From Dechloromonas agitata is5 (GTDB lineage Bacteria > Pseudomonadota > Gammaproteobacteria > Burkholderiales > Rhodocyclaceae), in the NCBI RefSeq assembly GCF_000519045.1, contig NZ_KI912532.1:2843867-2907866 (forward strand): a DNA stretch of 64,000 nt. Direction: 5' to 3'. The translations under genes and the position numbers were made by a program. The notes beneath the pieces were generated by a model, which saw only the letters and a program-made list of their open reading frames with translations, did not search any database and was not told the origin of the DNA. This document shows, piece by piece, positions 1 through 10,771 of this stretch; the stretch's first letter is position 1, and each line of letters begins with the position of its first letter.

Positions 1-337
1 CCAAGGCAAAATTGGCCAGCGGCCCAGCCGCAACGATCAGGCTGCGCTTGCCGACACTCTGCCGATTGAAAGCGCGATGCAGTTCAGTCTTGGCAACTTC
101 GCCCTCCCGCTCGTCGAGCATCTTGACGTAGCCCCCCAGCGGAAAAGCGCTGACAGCCCACTCGGTACCATCCCGGCCAAGCCTGCGTTGCCACAGGACG
201 CGACCAAAACCAACCGAGAAGCGCAGCACCTTGACGCCACACCAGCGGGCAACGAGGAAATGGCCCAGTTCATGGACAACAATCAGGACACCGAGGACGA
301 CTGCAAAGGCAGCCAGGTAGAACGGCAGGTCGCTCAC
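1..337 (-). CDS. rseP: RIP zinc metalloprotease RseP (partial, C-terminal part off window)
   Basis: Membrane-embedded site-2 protease that cleaves anti-sigma factor RseA in the envelope stress response. The readable N-terminal part (about 112 residues, starting [11 protein letters not shown]) has a first membrane helix containing the zinc-binding HELGH motif near residue 22 and the family stretch FPLGGYVKM. The GTG start is chosen because it overlaps the dxr TGA by 4 bp (GTGA) and gives the usual N-terminus, with HExxH about 20 residues in. The gene runs off the left edge of the window, so the PDZ domains and the second active-site motif are not visible. It follows dxr, the normal order in beta- and gammaproteobacteria. 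Confidence 0.93.
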   Translation of the reverse strand, partial: MSDLPFYLAAFAVVLGVLIVVHELGHFLVARWCGVKVLRFSVGFGRVLWQRRLGRDGTEWAVSAFPLGGYVKMLDEREGEVAKTELHRAFNRQSVGKRSLIVAAGPLANFAL

Positions 338-1524
338 GCGAAACGACGTTCCCGTACCAGGCCGGTTGCGAGATGGCGCGCCTCGGCGTCGGCAGCAACC
401 ACATCGGCCAAACTGCCCTCCGGCCCTGCGGCTAGCGATTGCAGGACACTCTCGTTCAGGCGGGCGATTCCGAGGAAAGGCAACTGACCATCGAGAAATG
501 CGGCAACCGCGACTTCGTTCGCCGCATTGAGGATGGCCGGTGCAGTCCCGCCGGCATGAAGCACGTCGTAGGCCAACTGCAGGCAGCGAAAGCGTTCGAA
601 ATCCGGCGCGTAGAAATCAAGGCGGGCAATCCGGAACAGATCGAGCGGTTCGACACCAGCGGCAATACGCTCCGGCCAGGCCATGGCGTAGGCAATCGGC
701 GTCCGCATGTCCGGGTTGCCCATCTGGGCCAGTACCGAGCCATCGGCATATTGCACTGCCGAATGGATCACACTCTGCGGGTGCACGACAACCTGGATCA
801 TCTCGGGCGGCGCATCGAATAACCAGCGTGCCTCAATGACTTCCAGACCCTTGTTCATCATGGTCGCCGAATCGACCGATATCTTGCGCCCCATGACCCA
901 GTTCGGGTGTGCACAGGCCTGCTCCGGCGTGACATGCGCCAGTTCGCTCAGTGCCTTGCTGCGGAACGGCCCGCCAGAAGCGGTGAGGAGAATTTTCTGC
1001 ACGCCGCAGGCCGCCAGGCCACGTGCAAAATCGGCCGGCAACGATTGAAAGATTGCATTGTGCTCGCTATCGACCGGCAACAAAGTTGCACCGTGCGTAC
1101 GCACCGCATGCATGAACAATTCGCCTGCCATGACCAGCACTTCCTTGTTGGCCAGCAAAATGCGCTTGCCGGCCCTGGCTGCAGCCAGCGTCGGCTCCAG
1201 TCCGGCAGCTCCGACGATGGCAGCCATGATCATGTCCGCATCAGGGAGCGTCGCTGCGGTTACCAGTGCCTCCGTGCCCCAGGTCACTTCACAGCGGCAA
1301 GCAGTGGCGGCCAGACGCTCCTGGACCTGCGCTGCCGTTCGGGCATCACCCACGACGGCCAATTGTGGGTTGAATTCGATACAGTCGGCCACCAGGCGTT
1401 CGACCTGACGATGCGCCGTCAGCGCAACGACACGATAGCGCTCCGGGTGGCGCCGAATGACATCCAGCGTCGATTGGCCGATGGAGCCGGTCGCCCCGAG
1501 GACGGTCACCCCATGCCGTGTCAT
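334..1524 (-). CDS. dxr: 1-deoxy-D-xylulose 5-phosphate reductoisomerase
   Basis: Second enzyme of the MEP isoprenoid pathway: rearranges and reduces DXP to 2-C-methyl-D-erythritol 4-phosphate with NADPH. The 396-residue length is normal. The N-terminal NADPH-binding motif [13 protein letters not shown] is at residues 10-22, [12 protein letters not shown] lies in the middle, and the metal/substrate-binding [11 protein letters not shown] and ASGGPF segments follow. The ATG overlaps the cdsA stop by 4 bp and the end overlaps rseP by 4 bp, indicating translational coupling. Together with uppS upstream and hpnCDE at the other end of the window, it belongs to isoprenoid supply, although hpnCDE is not in this operon. 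Confidence 0.97.
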   Translation of the reverse strand: MTRHGVTVLGATGSIGQSTLDVIRRHPERYRVVALTAHRQVERLVADCIEFNPQLAVVGDARTAAQVQERLAATACRCEVTWGTEALVTAATLPDADMIMAAIVGAAGLEPTLAAARAGKRILLANKEVLVMAGELFMHAVRTHGATLLPVDSEHNAIFQSLPADFARGLAACGVQKILLTASGGPFRSKALSELAHVTPEQACAHPNWVMGRKISVDSATMMNKGLEVIEARWLFDAPPEMIQVVVHPQSVIHSAVQYADGSVLAQMGNPDMRTPIAYAMAWPERIAAGVEPLDLFRIARLDFYAPDFERFRCLQLAYDVLHAGGTAPAILNAANEVAVAAFLDGQLPFLGIARLNESVLQSLAAGPEGSLADVVAADAEARHLATGLVRERRFA

Positions 1525-2324
1525 GCCAGCACCGTCAGCAACAGGGCGATGAGCGGCAGCGCAGCAGTGTGGCTATCGATACGATCGAGCACGCCGCCAT
1601 GGCCGGGCAGCAACTGGCTACTGTCCTTCAGGCCGGCCTGGCGCTTGAGCAGTGATTCAAACAAGTCGCCGGCGATCGACACCAGCGTCAGCAGCGGCAT
1701 GACGAGCAGAAGTGCGACAAGGCGAACCAGGTCCGGCCCGCCGACCACCCATTGGGTAAGCAGGGCCAGGAGTGTCACCGTAAACATCGCACCATAGGCG
1801 CCTTCCCAGGTCTTGCCCGGACTGATGTTGGGAGCCAGCTTGCGTCGCCCGAAGGCACGTCCAAAGAAATACGCGGCAATGTCGGCCAGCGCAACCAGCA
1901 ATAGCGCCCCGAACAACCAAGCAGGGCCCTGGCCGCGAATGGCGAACAAGGCATACCAGGTTGGCAGCAGGACAAGCAGGCCCACCAGCGCCATCGTGGT
2001 CGGCGCTTTGACCGCCCAACGAGCCCGCAACCAGAAGGGGACAACGCCAAGCCAGAAAAGCACTGAAAGGATGAGCAAGATAAGTCCCGCATCGCGCAAC
2101 TGCTCGGCAGGCAAGCAGCCAAGCGCCACCGCCAGCGCCCCCACCAGAACGCCATAGGCGAACTGCAACGGCCTGGCCAAACCGGCGAGACGAGCGAACT
2201 CCCAGCCGGCGATACCGGTGATGACAGCGGTCAGTACTGCCCATAGCGACGCATCCAGCCAGAAAATAGCCGGGATCAGCAGCGCGGCAATGACCAGCGC
2301 CGTCAGGATGCGCGTCCTAAGCAT
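1521..2324 (-). CDS. cdsA: Phosphatidate cytidylyltransferase
   Basis: Integral membrane enzyme making CDP-diacylglycerol from phosphatidate and CTP, the branch point of phospholipid synthesis. The 267-residue protein starts [11 protein letters not shown], the usual CdsA beginning, and has many hydrophobic segments. The C-terminal signature ([13 protein letters not shown], then [20 protein letters not shown] and [12 protein letters not shown]) is clear. A longer in-frame reading upstream exists but lies inside uppS and is rejected. The start overlaps the end of uppS by 8 bp, and the 3' end overlaps dxr by 4 bp, so the three genes are probably translated from one message. Confidence 0.96.
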   Translation of the reverse strand: MLRTRILTALVIAALLIPAIFWLDASLWAVLTAVITGIAGWEFARLAGLARPLQFAYGVLVGALAVALGCLPAEQLRDAGLILLILSVLFWLGVVPFWLRARWAVKAPTTMALVGLLVLLPTWYALFAIRGQGPAWLFGALLLVALADIAAYFFGRAFGRRKLAPNISPGKTWEGAYGAMFTVTLLALLTQWVVGGPDLVRLVALLLVMPLLTLVSIAGDLFESLLKRQAGLKDSSQLLPGHGGVLDRIDSHTAALPLIALLLTVLA

Positions 2325-3075
2325 GGGTCTTTGCCAGTTGCTCGCTAGTCCTGCCGAACCGGCGCTCACGCTGCTGGTAGGAAGCGATGGCCTTGTCGAA
2401 CTCTGCAGTATCGAAATCTGGCCACAATGTCGGGGTGAAGTAAAGCTCGGTGTAGGCCAGTTGCCAGAGCAGGAAATTGCTGATGCGCTCCTCGCCCCCC
2501 GTCCGGATGAACAGATCGGGCTCCGGCGCAAAGCTCATCGACAGATAGGGTTCGAGATCGGCTTCCAGCCAGCCATCGCGCTTCTCCGGCTGATCAGCCA
2601 GCATGCGATTGACGGCCTGCATGATGTCCCAGCGCCCACCATAATTGGCGGCGATGGTCAGATCCAGACGCGTATTGCTGGCCGTCTTTTCCTCGCCCTT
2701 GCGGATCAGGGTCTGCAGGTGCGGATCGAAGCGCGACAAATCACCGATAACGCGTAGCCTGACGCCGTTCCTGTCCAGTTTATCGACCTCCTGCTCCAAT
2801 GCCTTGACGAACAACTGCATCAGGAGCGAGACCTCTTCCTGCGGACGACGCCAGTTTTCCGAGGAAAAGGCGAACAGCGTCAGGTACTGGACGCCCCGCT
2901 CCAGGCAGGCACGCACCATTTCACGGACGAGTTCGACGCCCTTGACGTGCCCCGCCACGCGCGGCAAAAAGCGTTTCTTTGCCCAGCGGCCATTGCCATC
3001 CATGATGACGGCAACGTGCCCGGGCACGGCCGCTACACTGGGCAAGTCACGTGTCGAACTGGAAAACAGGGCCAT
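2317..3075 (-). CDS. uppS: Isoprenyl (undecaprenyl) diphosphate synthase
   Basis: Cytosolic cis-prenyltransferase that condenses isopentenyl diphosphate onto farnesyl diphosphate to give the C55 lipid carrier for peptidoglycan and O-antigen. 252 residues, normal size. The catalytic motif [15 protein letters not shown] is near residue 21. The [14 protein letters not shown] segment and the C-terminal [19 protein letters not shown] and ELYF segments are all family signatures. It lies between frr and cdsA in the conserved order. Confidence 0.97.
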   Translation of the reverse strand: MALFSSSTRDLPSVAAVPGHVAVIMDGNGRWAKKRFLPRVAGHVKGVELVREMVRACLERGVQYLTLFAFSSENWRRPQEEVSLLMQLFVKALEQEVDKLDRNGVRLRVIGDLSRFDPHLQTLIRKGEEKTASNTRLDLTIAANYGGRWDIMQAVNRMLADQPEKRDGWLEADLEPYLSMSFAPEPDLFIRTGGEERISNFLLWQLAYTELYFTPTLWPDFDTAEFDKAIASYQQRERRFGRTSEQLAKTHA

Positions 3076-3086
3076 TCAGCCGACGA

Positions 3087-3644
3087 TCAAACTTGCATCA
3101 GCTCGGCCTCTTTCTGGGCGAGCATCTTGTCGACTTCGGCGATGTATTTGTCGGTCAGCTTCTGGACGTCGTCCTGCGCCTTGCGCTCGTCGTCCTCCGG
3201 GATTTCGCCCTTCTTCAGCGCATCCTTGAGATGTGTATTGGCATCACGGCGCAAATTGCGGATCGCCACCTTGGCGCCCTCGCCCTCGTTCTTGACGACC
3301 TTGATCATTTCCTTGCGGCGCTCTTCGGTCAGCGCCGGCATCGGCACACGGACCAAGTCACCTTGGGTCGCGGGATTGAGACCGAGATCGGAATCGCGGA
3401 TCGCCTTCTCGACCTTCTGCACCATGTTCTTTTCCCACGGCTGAACACCCAGCGTGCGGGAATCGACCAGGGTAATGTTGGCAACCTGATTCACCGGAAC
3501 CGGCGAACCGTAATAGTCGACCATCACATGGTCGAGCAAGCCGACATGGGCACGGCCGGTACGGATTTTCTGGAGGTCGTTCTTCAGTGCCTCCAGCGAC
3601 TTCTGCATCTTGTGTTCGGCACTCTTCTTGAGTTCGGCAATCAT
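3087..3644 (-). CDS. frr: Ribosome recycling factor
   Basis: Splits post-termination ribosomes together with EF-G. 185 residues, exactly the family length, starting [17 protein letters not shown] longer in-frame reading (to 3761) would overlap pyrH and is rejected. Recognisable segments are [25 protein letters not shown], read in two pieces around residues 30-55, and LTEERRKEM in the C-terminal helical part. It follows pyrH by 11 bp in the standard tsf-pyrH-frr series. Confidence 0.97.
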   Translation of the reverse strand: MIAELKKSAEHKMQKSLEALKNDLQKIRTGRAHVGLLDHVMVDYYGSPVPVNQVANITLVDSRTLGVQPWEKNMVQKVEKAIRDSDLGLNPATQGDLVRVPMPALTEERRKEMIKVVKNEGEGAKVAIRNLRRDANTHLKDALKKGEIPEDDERKAQDDVQKLTDKYIAEVDKMLAQKEAELMQV

Positions 3645-3655
3645 CTGTCTCTCCG

Positions 3656-4372
3656 TCAGCAATAGACCAGCGTACCCTCGTCTTCGCCACAGACCACGCG
3701 CTTCAGCGCCCCGGCCTTGAAGATCGAGAATACGTTGATCGGCAGTTTCTGGTCGCGACACAGTGCGAAAGCTGTGGCGTCCATCACTGCGAGATTCTTC
3801 GAGATCGCTTCATTGAAGCTGATCTTGTCGTAGCGGGTGGCCGAAGGGTCCTTTTTCGGGTCAGCCGTGTAGACACCGTCGACCTTGGTCGCCTTCAGCA
3901 CGATTTCCGCGCCAATTTCCGAGCCGCGCAACGCTGCAGCGGTATCGGTAGTAAAGAAGGGGTTGCCGGTGCCGGCGCCGAAGATCACGATCTTGCCCTC
4001 TTCCAGATAGCGGATGGCCTTGCCGCGAATGTACGGCTCGATCACCTGCTCGATATTCAGGGCCGACTGCACACGGGCATTCAGGCCGCATTGACGCATC
4101 GCGTCGGACAGTGCCATGGCGTTCATCACCGTGGCCAGCATGCCCATGTAATCCGCCGTGGCGCGATCCATCCCGGTGGCCGTGCCGGCCATACCGCGGA
4201 AGATGTTGCCACCGCCGATCACGACACCGATTTCCACCCCCAGGTCGGCAACCGCCTTGATCTCTCCGCAAATCCCTGCAATCACTTGCGGGTTGATGCC
4301 GTAGGCGTCATTGCCCATCAGGGCCTCGCCGGAGAGCTTGAGGAGGATGCGCTTGTACTTGGGGGTGGTCAT
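3656..4372 (-). CDS. pyrH: UMP kinase
   Basis: Phosphorylates UMP to UDP for pyrimidine nucleotide synthesis; bacterial hexameric amino-acid-kinase-fold enzyme. 238 residues. Visible motifs are [14 protein letters not shown] at the N-terminus, [12 protein letters not shown], the [15 protein letters not shown] segment and the ATP-binding [16 protein letters not shown] stretch. It is 15 bp downstream of tsf, so probably cotranscribed. Confidence 0.97.
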   Translation of the reverse strand: MTTPKYKRILLKLSGEALMGNDAYGINPQVIAGICGEIKAVADLGVEIGVVIGGGNIFRGMAGTATGMDRATADYMGMLATVMNAMALSDAMRQCGLNARVQSALNIEQVIEPYIRGKAIRYLEEGKIVIFGAGTGNPFFTTDTAAALRGSEIGAEIVLKATKVDGVYTADPKKDPSATRYDKISFNEAISKNLAVMDATAFALCRDQKLPINVFSIFKAGALKRVVCGEDEGTLVYC

Positions 4373-4387
4373 CAGCCTTCCTTTCGA

Positions 4388-5287
4388 TTACTTCTTGGCA
4401 GCAGCGGCAGCAGCCTGGGCGGCAACTTCGGCAGCGAAGTCGTCAACCTTCTTCTCGATGCCTTCGCCAACGATGAACAGCGTGAAGCCGGCGACGGAAG
4501 CGCCCTTGGCCTTCAGCAGTTGCTCGATGGTCTGCTTGCCGTCTTCGGCCTTGACGAAGACCTGGCCGAGCAGGGTCACGTCCTTCAGGAACTTCTGGAC
4601 CGTGCCTTCGGCGATCTTTTCCAGCATGGCTTCCGGCTTGCCGGCTTCGCGAGCCTTCTCGATGGCGACGCGACGCTCGGTTTCCAGCAGGTCGGCCGGA
4701 ACACCGGAGGCATCCAGGGACTTCGGCTTGGAAGCGGCGATGTGCATGGCCAGGTCCTTGCCCAGCTGCTCGTCACCACCAACCAGGTCGACCACGACGC
4801 CTACCTTGGAGCCACCGTGGATGTAGGTCAGCAGCTTGCCCTTGGCTTCGAAACGGGCGAAACGGCGGATGGTCATGTTCTCGCCGATCTTGCCGACCAG
4901 GGCAGTACGGGTCGATTCAACGGTACCTTCGCCCATCGGCAGGGCAGAAAGCGCAGCCACGTCAGCCGGGTTGTGGTCGGCGACCAGCTTGGCGCAACCG
5001 TTGGCCAGGGCGATGAAATCGTCGTTCTTGGCAACGAAATCGGTTTCGGAGTTGACTTCGATGATCGCGCCGGTCTTGCCATCGGCCGAGACGCTGACCG
5101 CGACGATGCCCTCGGCAGCGATGCGGGTGGCAGCCTTGGAGGCCTTGTTGCCCAGCTTGACGCGCAGGATTTCCTCGGCCTTGGCCATGTCGCCATCGGC
5201 CTCGGTCAGCGCCTTCTTGCATTCCATCATCGGTGCGTCGGTCTTGCCACGCAGTTCTGCCACCATACCTGCGGTAATTGCCGCCAT
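4388..5287 (-). CDS. tsf: Elongation factor Ts
   Basis: Guanine nucleotide exchange factor for EF-Tu. 299 residues starting [16 protein letters not shown]; the [12 protein letters not shown] signature of the N-terminal domain is at about residues 17-28, and the core contains [14 protein letters not shown] longer upstream in-frame reading overlaps rpsB and is rejected. The C-terminus is an Ala/Lys-rich tail. It follows rpsB after a 61-bp gap that holds a GC-rich inverted repeat (GGAGCC...GGCTCC, about 5315-5335), a plausible attenuating hairpin between rpsB and tsf. Confidence 0.97.
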   Translation of the reverse strand: MAAITAGMVAELRGKTDAPMMECKKALTEADGDMAKAEEILRVKLGNKASKAATRIAAEGIVAVSVSADGKTGAIIEVNSETDFVAKNDDFIALANGCAKLVADHNPADVAALSALPMGEGTVESTRTALVGKIGENMTIRRFARFEAKGKLLTYIHGGSKVGVVVDLVGGDEQLGKDLAMHIAASKPKSLDASGVPADLLETERRVAIEKAREAGKPEAMLEKIAEGTVQKFLKDVTLLGQVFVKAEDGKQTIEQLLKAKGASVAGFTLFIVGEGIEKKVDDFAAEVAAQAAAAAAKK

Positions 5288-5348
5288 ATTTCTTTCTCCT
5301 GAGCTTATAAAACTGGCGGAGCCTGGGGCTCCGCCGTTACATCCGTAT

Positions 5349-6095
5349 TTATTCAGCCGCTTCTTCGACTTCGACGAACTCGTCATCGCCGCCGGCTGCC
5401 ACGATGTCGGCAACCACCTGGCTGCGACCTTCGAGGATCGCGTCAGCCACGCCACGGGCGTAGAGCTGGATGGCGCGGGACGAATCGTCGTTACCCGGGA
5501 TGACGTAGGAAACACCTTCCGGCGAGTGGTTGGTATCAACCACGCCGATAACCGGGATACCCAGCTTTTCGGCTTCAGTGATGGCGATCTTGTGGTAGCC
5601 GACGTCGACAACGAAGATGGCGTCCGGCAGACCGCCCATATCCTTGATGCCGCCGATGGATTTCTGCAGCTTCTCGAGTTCGCGACGGAAGGTCAGCGCT
5701 TCCTTCTTCGGCATGCGCTCGAGGTCACCGGCTTCAACAGCCAGTTCCATATCCTTCAGGCGCTTGATGGAGGTCTTGACCGTCTTGAAGTTGGTCAGCA
5801 TGCCACCCAGCCAGCGCTGATCAACATACGGCGCGCCAGCGCGGGCCGCTTCTTCGGCGATGATTTCACGAGCCTGACGCTTGGTACCAACAAACAGGAT
5901 GGTACCGCGGTTGGCCGCCAGCTTTTTGACGAATTCCATGGCTTCGTTGTACTTGGCCAGGGTCTTCTCGAGGTTGACGATGTGAATCTTGTTGCGGGCA
6001 CCGAAGATGTACGGAGCCATCTTGGGGGACCAGAAACGGGTCTGGTGACCGAAGTGAACACCAGCCTCCAGCATTTCGCGCATGGTAACGGACAT
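5349..6095 (-). CDS. rpsB: 30S ribosomal protein S2
   Basis: Small-subunit ribosomal protein. 248 residues; the start [20 protein letters not shown] and WNPKM-like segment are diagnostic, followed by [12 protein letters not shown] and [14 protein letters not shown]. The acidic tail ([12 protein letters not shown]) is common in betaproteobacteria. It is the first gene of the operon running to rseP, with a long leader (about 160 nt from the putative promoter). Confidence 0.97.
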   Translation of the reverse strand: MSVTMREMLEAGVHFGHQTRFWSPKMAPYIFGARNKIHIVNLEKTLAKYNEAMEFVKKLAANRGTILFVGTKRQAREIIAEEAARAGAPYVDQRWLGGMLTNFKTVKTSIKRLKDMELAVEAGDLERMPKKEALTFRRELEKLQKSIGGIKDMGGLPDAIFVVDVGYHKIAITEAEKLGIPVIGVVDTNHSPEGVSYVIPGNDDSSRAIQLYARGVADAILEGRSQVVADIVAAGGDDEFVEVEEAAE

Positions 6096-6255
6096 TGCAA
6101 TATTCCTTTTAAGGGTTGAACCGCCACCCGCCGGAAACGCCCGTCATTCTTGGATTTTGACGAGCACCCTTAATCGGCGGATGTGTGGATTTTGGCCACC
6201 TGCACCACGCAGGCAACCGTTCTTCACGATCGAAACGACCGAGAAAAACCTGCGG

Positions 6256-6284
6256 ATTATAGCAGCAGAAGCGCGAAGCCAAAA
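6256..6284 (-). promoter_or_regulatory. Putative sigma-70 promoter of the rpsB operon
   Basis: Reading the minus strand, a perfect TATAAT (6256-6261) is preceded by TTTTGGCT, giving a weak -35 either as TTTTGG with a 17-bp spacer (6279-6284) or TTGGCT with 15 bp. It lies about 160 nt upstream of rpsB, leaving a long 5' leader that could carry the S2 autoregulatory structure. The -35 is poor, so the exact spacing is uncertain. Confidence 0.6.
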
Positions 6285-6337
6285 GCCCCGTAGTGCTGCA
6301 CAGGACTCGTCAAACAGCCTGTTTCCAGCCAGGCGGA

Positions 6338-7249
6338 TCAATACCCGTTCCGCTTGAGGGCGAGGAGTTGCAGCATGCGCTCCAGGTAGGGCTGCCAGTC
6401 GGGCATCTGCAAGCCGAAATCGCGCTCCAGCTGGCTGCAGTCGAGACGGGAATTGGCCGGGCGTCGGGCCGGCGTAGGATACTCGTCTGTCGTGATCGCC
6501 TGGATCGCCTCCGGCTTGAGGCGGAGGTCAAAGCCGGGCGACTGACCGGCCAGGCCGACGATGGTGCGGGCAAACTCGCACCAGCTGACCGGCCGCGCCG
6601 CGGTCAGGTGGTAGAGGCGACTCTCCCCCAGCTCGATCAACCGACCATGCTTGAGCATGGCCAGCCCGACACCGCTGACCGTCGCGATCAGCGCAGCCGG
6701 GGTCGGGGCGCCAACCTGATCGGCGACGACATTGAGACTGTCCTTCTCCCGCGCCAGGCGCAGGATGGTTTTCACGAAGTTGCCGCCGCGAGCGCCAAAC
6801 ACCCAACTCGTCCGGAAGATCAGCGAACGGCCACCCACCGCACGAATGGCCTCCTCACCGGCCAGCTTGCTGCGGCCATAGACACTTTGCGGCCCGGTCG
6901 GATCGGTTTCGACGTAAGGGGTCGGCTTGCCGCCATCGTAAACATAGTCGGTCGAGTAATGCACCAGCAGCGCACCCAGCGCCCGGGCCTCCTCGGCCAG
7001 CAGGCCGGGCGCTTCGGCATTGACGCGATAGGCCAGCTCTGGCTCCGACTCCGCCTTGTCCACCGCGGTGTAGGCCGTCGCATTGACGATAATCGATGGC
7101 CTGACGGCGCGGACGACGGAACGAATCCGGTCCGTATCGGACAAATCGCATTCGGAGCGCCCGCAGGCGACGACCTCGCCATGGGGGGCCAGCGAACGCT
7201 GCAATTGCCAACCGACCTGGCCATCCTTACCGAGCAGGAGAATCTTCAT
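6338..7249 (-). CDS. rfbD: dTDP-4-dehydrorhamnose reductase
   Basis: Last enzyme of dTDP-L-rhamnose synthesis, reducing dTDP-4-dehydrorhamnose with NAD(P)H. 303 residues from MKILLLGKDGQVGWQLQRSL; the GKDGQVG stretch is the dinucleotide-binding loop, STDYVYDG is the conserved segment near residue 105, and the YGRSKLAGE stretch gives the catalytic YxxxK. A slightly longer start upstream is possible but the chosen one matches the RmlD family. The usual partners rfbA, rfbB and rfbC are not in the window; the gene stands alone between rpsB and the divergent map. Confidence 0.93.
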   Translation of the reverse strand: MKILLLGKDGQVGWQLQRSLAPHGEVVACGRSECDLSDTDRIRSVVRAVRPSIIVNATAYTAVDKAESEPELAYRVNAEAPGLLAEEARALGALLVHYSTDYVYDGGKPTPYVETDPTGPQSVYGRSKLAGEEAIRAVGGRSLIFRTSWVFGARGGNFVKTILRLAREKDSLNVVADQVGAPTPAALIATVSGVGLAMLKHGRLIELGESRLYHLTAARPVSWCEFARTIVGLAGQSPGFDLRLKPEAIQAITTDEYPTPARRPANSRLDCSQLERDFGLQMPDWQPYLERMLQLLALKRNGY

Positions 7250-7362
7250 GACATCACCGACAAGCTGAAAACCCGCGCAGTATGCCATTTCCCGGGCATC
7301 TGCTTTGCGATTGCCGCCCCATCATTTATCCTTGTTTCCCTCCAACGCACCCCAGAACAGCC

Positions 7363-8163
7363 ATGAGCATCACCATCAAGACCCCGGACGAAATCGAAAA
7401 AATGCGGGTTGCCGGGCGTCTCGCCGCCGAGGTTCTCGACTTCATCGAGCCCTACGTCAAGGCCGGCATTACTACCGACGAACTCGACAAGCTTTGCCAC
7501 GACTATATGGTCGACGTGCAGGGCTGCATTCCTGCCCCGCTGAACTACGCCCCGTCCGGATACGATCCTTATCCGAAATCGATCTGCACCTCGGTGAACC
7601 AACAGGTCTGCCATGGTGTTCCCGGTGAGCGCATTCTGAAAAACGGCGACATCATCAACCTCGACATCACGACCATCAAGGACGGTTACCATGGCGATAC
7701 CAGCCGAATGTTCGTGGTCGGGGAAAGTTCCATCCAGGCCAGGCGCCTGTGCGAAATCACCTTTGAATGCATGTGGCTGGGCATTTCGGTCGTCAAACCG
7801 GGTGGCCATCTCGGCGATATCGGCGCCATCATCCAGAAGCACGCTGAAAAGAACGGCTATTCGATCGTTCGGGAATTCTGCGGCCACGGCATCGGCAAGA
7901 AATTCCATGAGGATCCGCAGGTCCTGCACTACGGCAGGATGGGAACCGGCCCGAAGCTGGAGCCGGGCATGATTTTCACCATCGAGCCGATGATCAATGC
8001 AGGCAAGGCTGCGATCCGTGAAATGGCTGACGGCTGGACCATCGTCACCAAGGACCGCAGCCTGTCGGCGCAATGGGAACATACCGTTCTGGTCACCGAG
8101 ACCGGCTACGAAGTGCTGACCCTGTCGGCCGGCTGTCGGGCCAAACCGGACTGGATTGCCTGA
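7363..8163 (+). CDS. map: Type I methionine aminopeptidase
   Basis: Removes the initiator methionine from nascent proteins. 266 residues starting [21 protein letters not shown]. The metal ligands and active-site residues are all seen: H84 in CHGVPGE, D101, D112 in [10 protein letters not shown]175 in [11 protein letters not shown]208 in FTIEPM and E239 in QWEHTVLV. The start is the family-typical one rather than an upstream extension. The stop and the glnD start share one base (TGATG), so glnD is probably translationally coupled. Confidence 0.97.
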   Translation: MSITIKTPDEIEKMRVAGRLAAEVLDFIEPYVKAGITTDELDKLCHDYMVDVQGCIPAPLNYAPSGYDPYPKSICTSVNQQVCHGVPGERILKNGDIINLDITTIKDGYHGDTSRMFVVGESSIQARRLCEITFECMWLGISVVKPGGHLGDIGAIIQKHAEKNGYSIVREFCGHGIGKKFHEDPQVLHYGRMGTGPKLEPGMIFTIEPMINAGKAAIREMADGWTIVTKDRSLSAQWEHTVLVTETGYEVLTLSAGCRAKPDWIA

Positions 8164-10721
8164 TGACCTGCGACGTTGCCGCCCTGCGCGCCGAGATCAA
8201 GGCCAATCAGCAACGACTTCAGCAGAACTACGAACACAGCAACGACGCCTGGGCCCTCCTTCGCGAGCGGAGCGCCTTCGTCGATGCCGCCCTCGTCAAG
8301 CTGTGGGCGTCCTTTGACTTCCCATCCTCGCTGGCGCTGGCCGCTGTCGGTGGTTATGGCCGCGGGGAATTGTTCCCGTCGTCCGACATCGACCTCTTGA
8401 TCCTGCTGCCCAAGGATGCCAGCAAGACGACGCAGGAAAAACTGGAACGCCTGGTCGGCCACTTCTGGGATATCGGCCTGGAAATCGGCCACAGCGTACG
8501 AACCATCCCGGAATGCCTGGAGGCGGCGACCAACGACATCACGGTGCAAACGGCACTGCTCGAAGCCCGCCTGCTGACTGGCAACGCCAAACTATTCGCC
8601 AGCTTCGAAAAGCGCCTGTACGACAATCTCGACCCGCTGGCTTTCTTCGAAGCCAAGCGGCTGGAGCAACGGGAACGCTACCAGCGCTTCAACGAAACGC
8701 CCTACAGTCTGGAACCGAACTGTAAGGAATCGCCGGGCGGCCTGCGCGACCTGCAGGTCATTTTCTGGATGGCCCAGGCAGCCGGTTACGGTTCGACCTG
8801 GACTGCGTTACAGGAACACGGAATCATCACGCCGGAAGGCGCGCGGATGACCGAGGCCTGCCAGGAATACCTGACCCACCTGCGCATCCGCCTGCATTTC
8901 ATGCTCGGCCGGCGTGAGGATCGCCTGCTCTTCGACTACCAGAACAACCTGGCCGAAAAGTTCGGTTTCGCGAATAACGAAGCCAAGCGCGCTTCCGAAC
9001 AACTGATGCAGGTTTACTACCGGCACGCCAAGACCGTGACGGTGCTCAACACGCTGCTTACCCAGAATATCGGTGCCGCGCTGACGCCGAAGACCGAACA
9101 GGTACCGCAGCCGCTCGACGACAACTTCCAGATGATCGGCAACCTGCTCGACATCCGGGACGAAAAGCTGTTCGAGCGCATGCCGTCGGCCATCCTCGAC
9201 AGTTTTCTGGTCATGCAGGAATGCCACGAATTGTCTGGCATGACGACCCGTACGCTACGGGCACTGTGGCGGGCACGCGACCTGATCACGCCGGAATTTC
9301 GCGCCAATCCCGAGCACCGCGCCGCCTTTCTCAAGCTGCTGCAGAGCGAGCGAGGCATCGTGCACGAATTTCGGCGCATGAACCAGCTCGACATCCTGGG
9401 CAGCTACCTGCCCAACTTCGGCAAGATCGTCGGCCAGATGCAGCACGACCTGTTCCACGTCTACACGGTGGATCAGCATATCCTGCAGGTCATGCGCAAC
9501 ATCCGCCGGTTCACGATGAGCGAATTTGCTCACGAGTACCCGATGTGCTCGCGCATCGCCAGTGAACTCGACCGCCCCTGGCTGCTTTATGTCGCCGCCC
9601 TCTTCCACGACATCGCCAAGGGGCGTGGCGGGGATCATTCGGAGCTGGGCACGGTCGATGCCCGCGAATTCTGCGTCGATCACGGCCTGAGCGAGGAAGA
9701 CACCGAACTGGTCGTCTGGCTGGTGCGCAACCATCTGGTCATGTCGCAGGTCGCCCAGAAAGAGGATCTGACCGACCCGGAGGTCATCGCCCGCTTCGTC
9801 ACGCTGGTCGGCGACCTGCGCCATCTGCAGGCGCTTTACCTGCTGACCCATGCCGACATCCGGGGCACCAGCCCGAAGGTCTGGAACCACTGGAAGGGCA
9901 AACTGCTGGCTGACCTCTACTTCCAGGCGCAGCACCACATCACGCAGGGCAAGGCACCAGAAGCGCACGGCGTGATTGCCGAACGGCAGGCCGAAGCGAT
10001 GCGCCTGCTGCGTTTCTTCGCCCTCTCGGATACCGTCCACGAACGCCTGTGGAAGCAGCTCGACACCGTCTATTTCCTGCGCCATTCGGCCGAGGAAATC
10101 GCCTGGCACACACGGTCTTTGCATTACCGGATCTTCAACAACCAGCCTGTGGTTCGCGCCCGTCCCTACCAGGAAGGTCAAGGCTTGCAGGTCATGGTCT
10201 ACACGCAGGACCAGCCCGACCTCTTCGCCCGCATCGTCGGTTTTTTTGCCCGGGCCGGCTACAGCATCGTGGATGCCAAGATCCACACCACGGCCCACGG
10301 CTATGCGCTGGACAGTTTCGTTGTCCTGGATGTCGAGAACCGCGAGAACGAGCGCGAGATGGTGCCCTACATCGAGCACGAACTGGAGCACCGGCTATTG
10401 CATCAACTGCCGCCGGAGATTCCGTCGAGCGGCCGGCTGTCGCGCCAGGTCAAGCACTTCCCGATCAAGCCGGAGGTCAGTATCCGCGGCGATGAAAAGG
10501 GTACGCATTTCATTTTGTCGCTGATCGCCGCCGACCGCCCCGGCCTGCTGTACACGGTGGCCAATACGCTGGCCGAACATGGGGCCAGCCTGCAGACCGC
10601 GAAGATCACCACGCTCGGCGAGCGGGCTGAGGACGTTTTCCTGATCAGTGGTGGCGACCTGCGCGACACGCAGCATCGCATCCGGCTGGAAACCGAGTTG
10701 ATGGAGCGGTTGAAAATTTGA
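8163..10721 (+). CDS. glnD: Bifunctional uridylyltransferase/uridylyl-removing enzyme GlnD
   Basis: Nitrogen sensor that uridylylates PII proteins when glutamine is low and removes UMP when it is high. 852 residues, normal. Domains in order: nucleotidyltransferase with [19 protein letters not shown] around residues 63-81 (metal aspartates D75 and D77), a helical linker, an HD hydrolase with [16 protein letters not shown] near residue 481, and two C-terminal ACT domains from about 675 ([19 protein letters not shown]) and 780 ([19 protein letters not shown]) that bind glutamine. No PII or glutamine synthetase gene is adjacent. Confidence 0.97.
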   Translation: MTCDVAALRAEIKANQQRLQQNYEHSNDAWALLRERSAFVDAALVKLWASFDFPSSLALAAVGGYGRGELFPSSDIDLLILLPKDASKTTQEKLERLVGHFWDIGLEIGHSVRTIPECLEAATNDITVQTALLEARLLTGNAKLFASFEKRLYDNLDPLAFFEAKRLEQRERYQRFNETPYSLEPNCKESPGGLRDLQVIFWMAQAAGYGSTWTALQEHGIITPEGARMTEACQEYLTHLRIRLHFMLGRREDRLLFDYQNNLAEKFGFANNEAKRASEQLMQVYYRHAKTVTVLNTLLTQNIGAALTPKTEQVPQPLDDNFQMIGNLLDIRDEKLFERMPSAILDSFLVMQECHELSGMTTRTLRALWRARDLITPEFRANPEHRAAFLKLLQSERGIVHEFRRMNQLDILGSYLPNFGKIVGQMQHDLFHVYTVDQHILQVMRNIRRFTMSEFAHEYPMCSRIASELDRPWLLYVAALFHDIAKGRGGDHSELGTVDAREFCVDHGLSEEDTELVVWLVRNHLVMSQVAQKEDLTDPEVIARFVTLVGDLRHLQALYLLTHADIRGTSPKVWNHWKGKLLADLYFQAQHHITQGKAPEAHGVIAERQAEAMRLLRFFALSDTVHERLWKQLDTVYFLRHSAEEIAWHTRSLHYRIFNNQPVVRARPYQEGQGLQVMVYTQDQPDLFARIVGFFARAGYSIVDAKIHTTAHGYALDSFVVLDVENRENEREMVPYIEHELEHRLLHQLPPEIPSSGRLSRQVKHFPIKPEVSIRGDEKGTHFILSLIAADRPGLLYTVANTLAEHGASLQTAKITTLGERAEDVFLISGGDLRDTQHRIRLETELMERLKI

Positions 10722-10727
10722 GGATCA

Positions 10728-10755
10728 CAGCTTGTCGGCCCCCGCCGACAAGCTG
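10728..10755. terminator. Perfect inverted repeat between convergent genes
   Basis: A 12-bp perfect stem (CAGCTTGTCGGC, 10728-10739, pairing with 10744-10755) encloses a CCCC loop just after the glnD stop and 16 bp before the stop of the convergent phosphorylase gene. There is no T-run on either side, so it is a stable hairpin suited to ending or protecting both transcripts rather than a textbook rho-independent terminator. Confidence 0.6.
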
Positions 10756-10771
10756 ATTGCCGCTCAACCGA

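Noticed and set aside
2325..2531. N-terminal extension of cdsA
   Set aside because: Lies within uppS in another frame; the 2324 start gives the family N-terminus. The same reasoning removed extensions of frr, tsf, smc and dapE.
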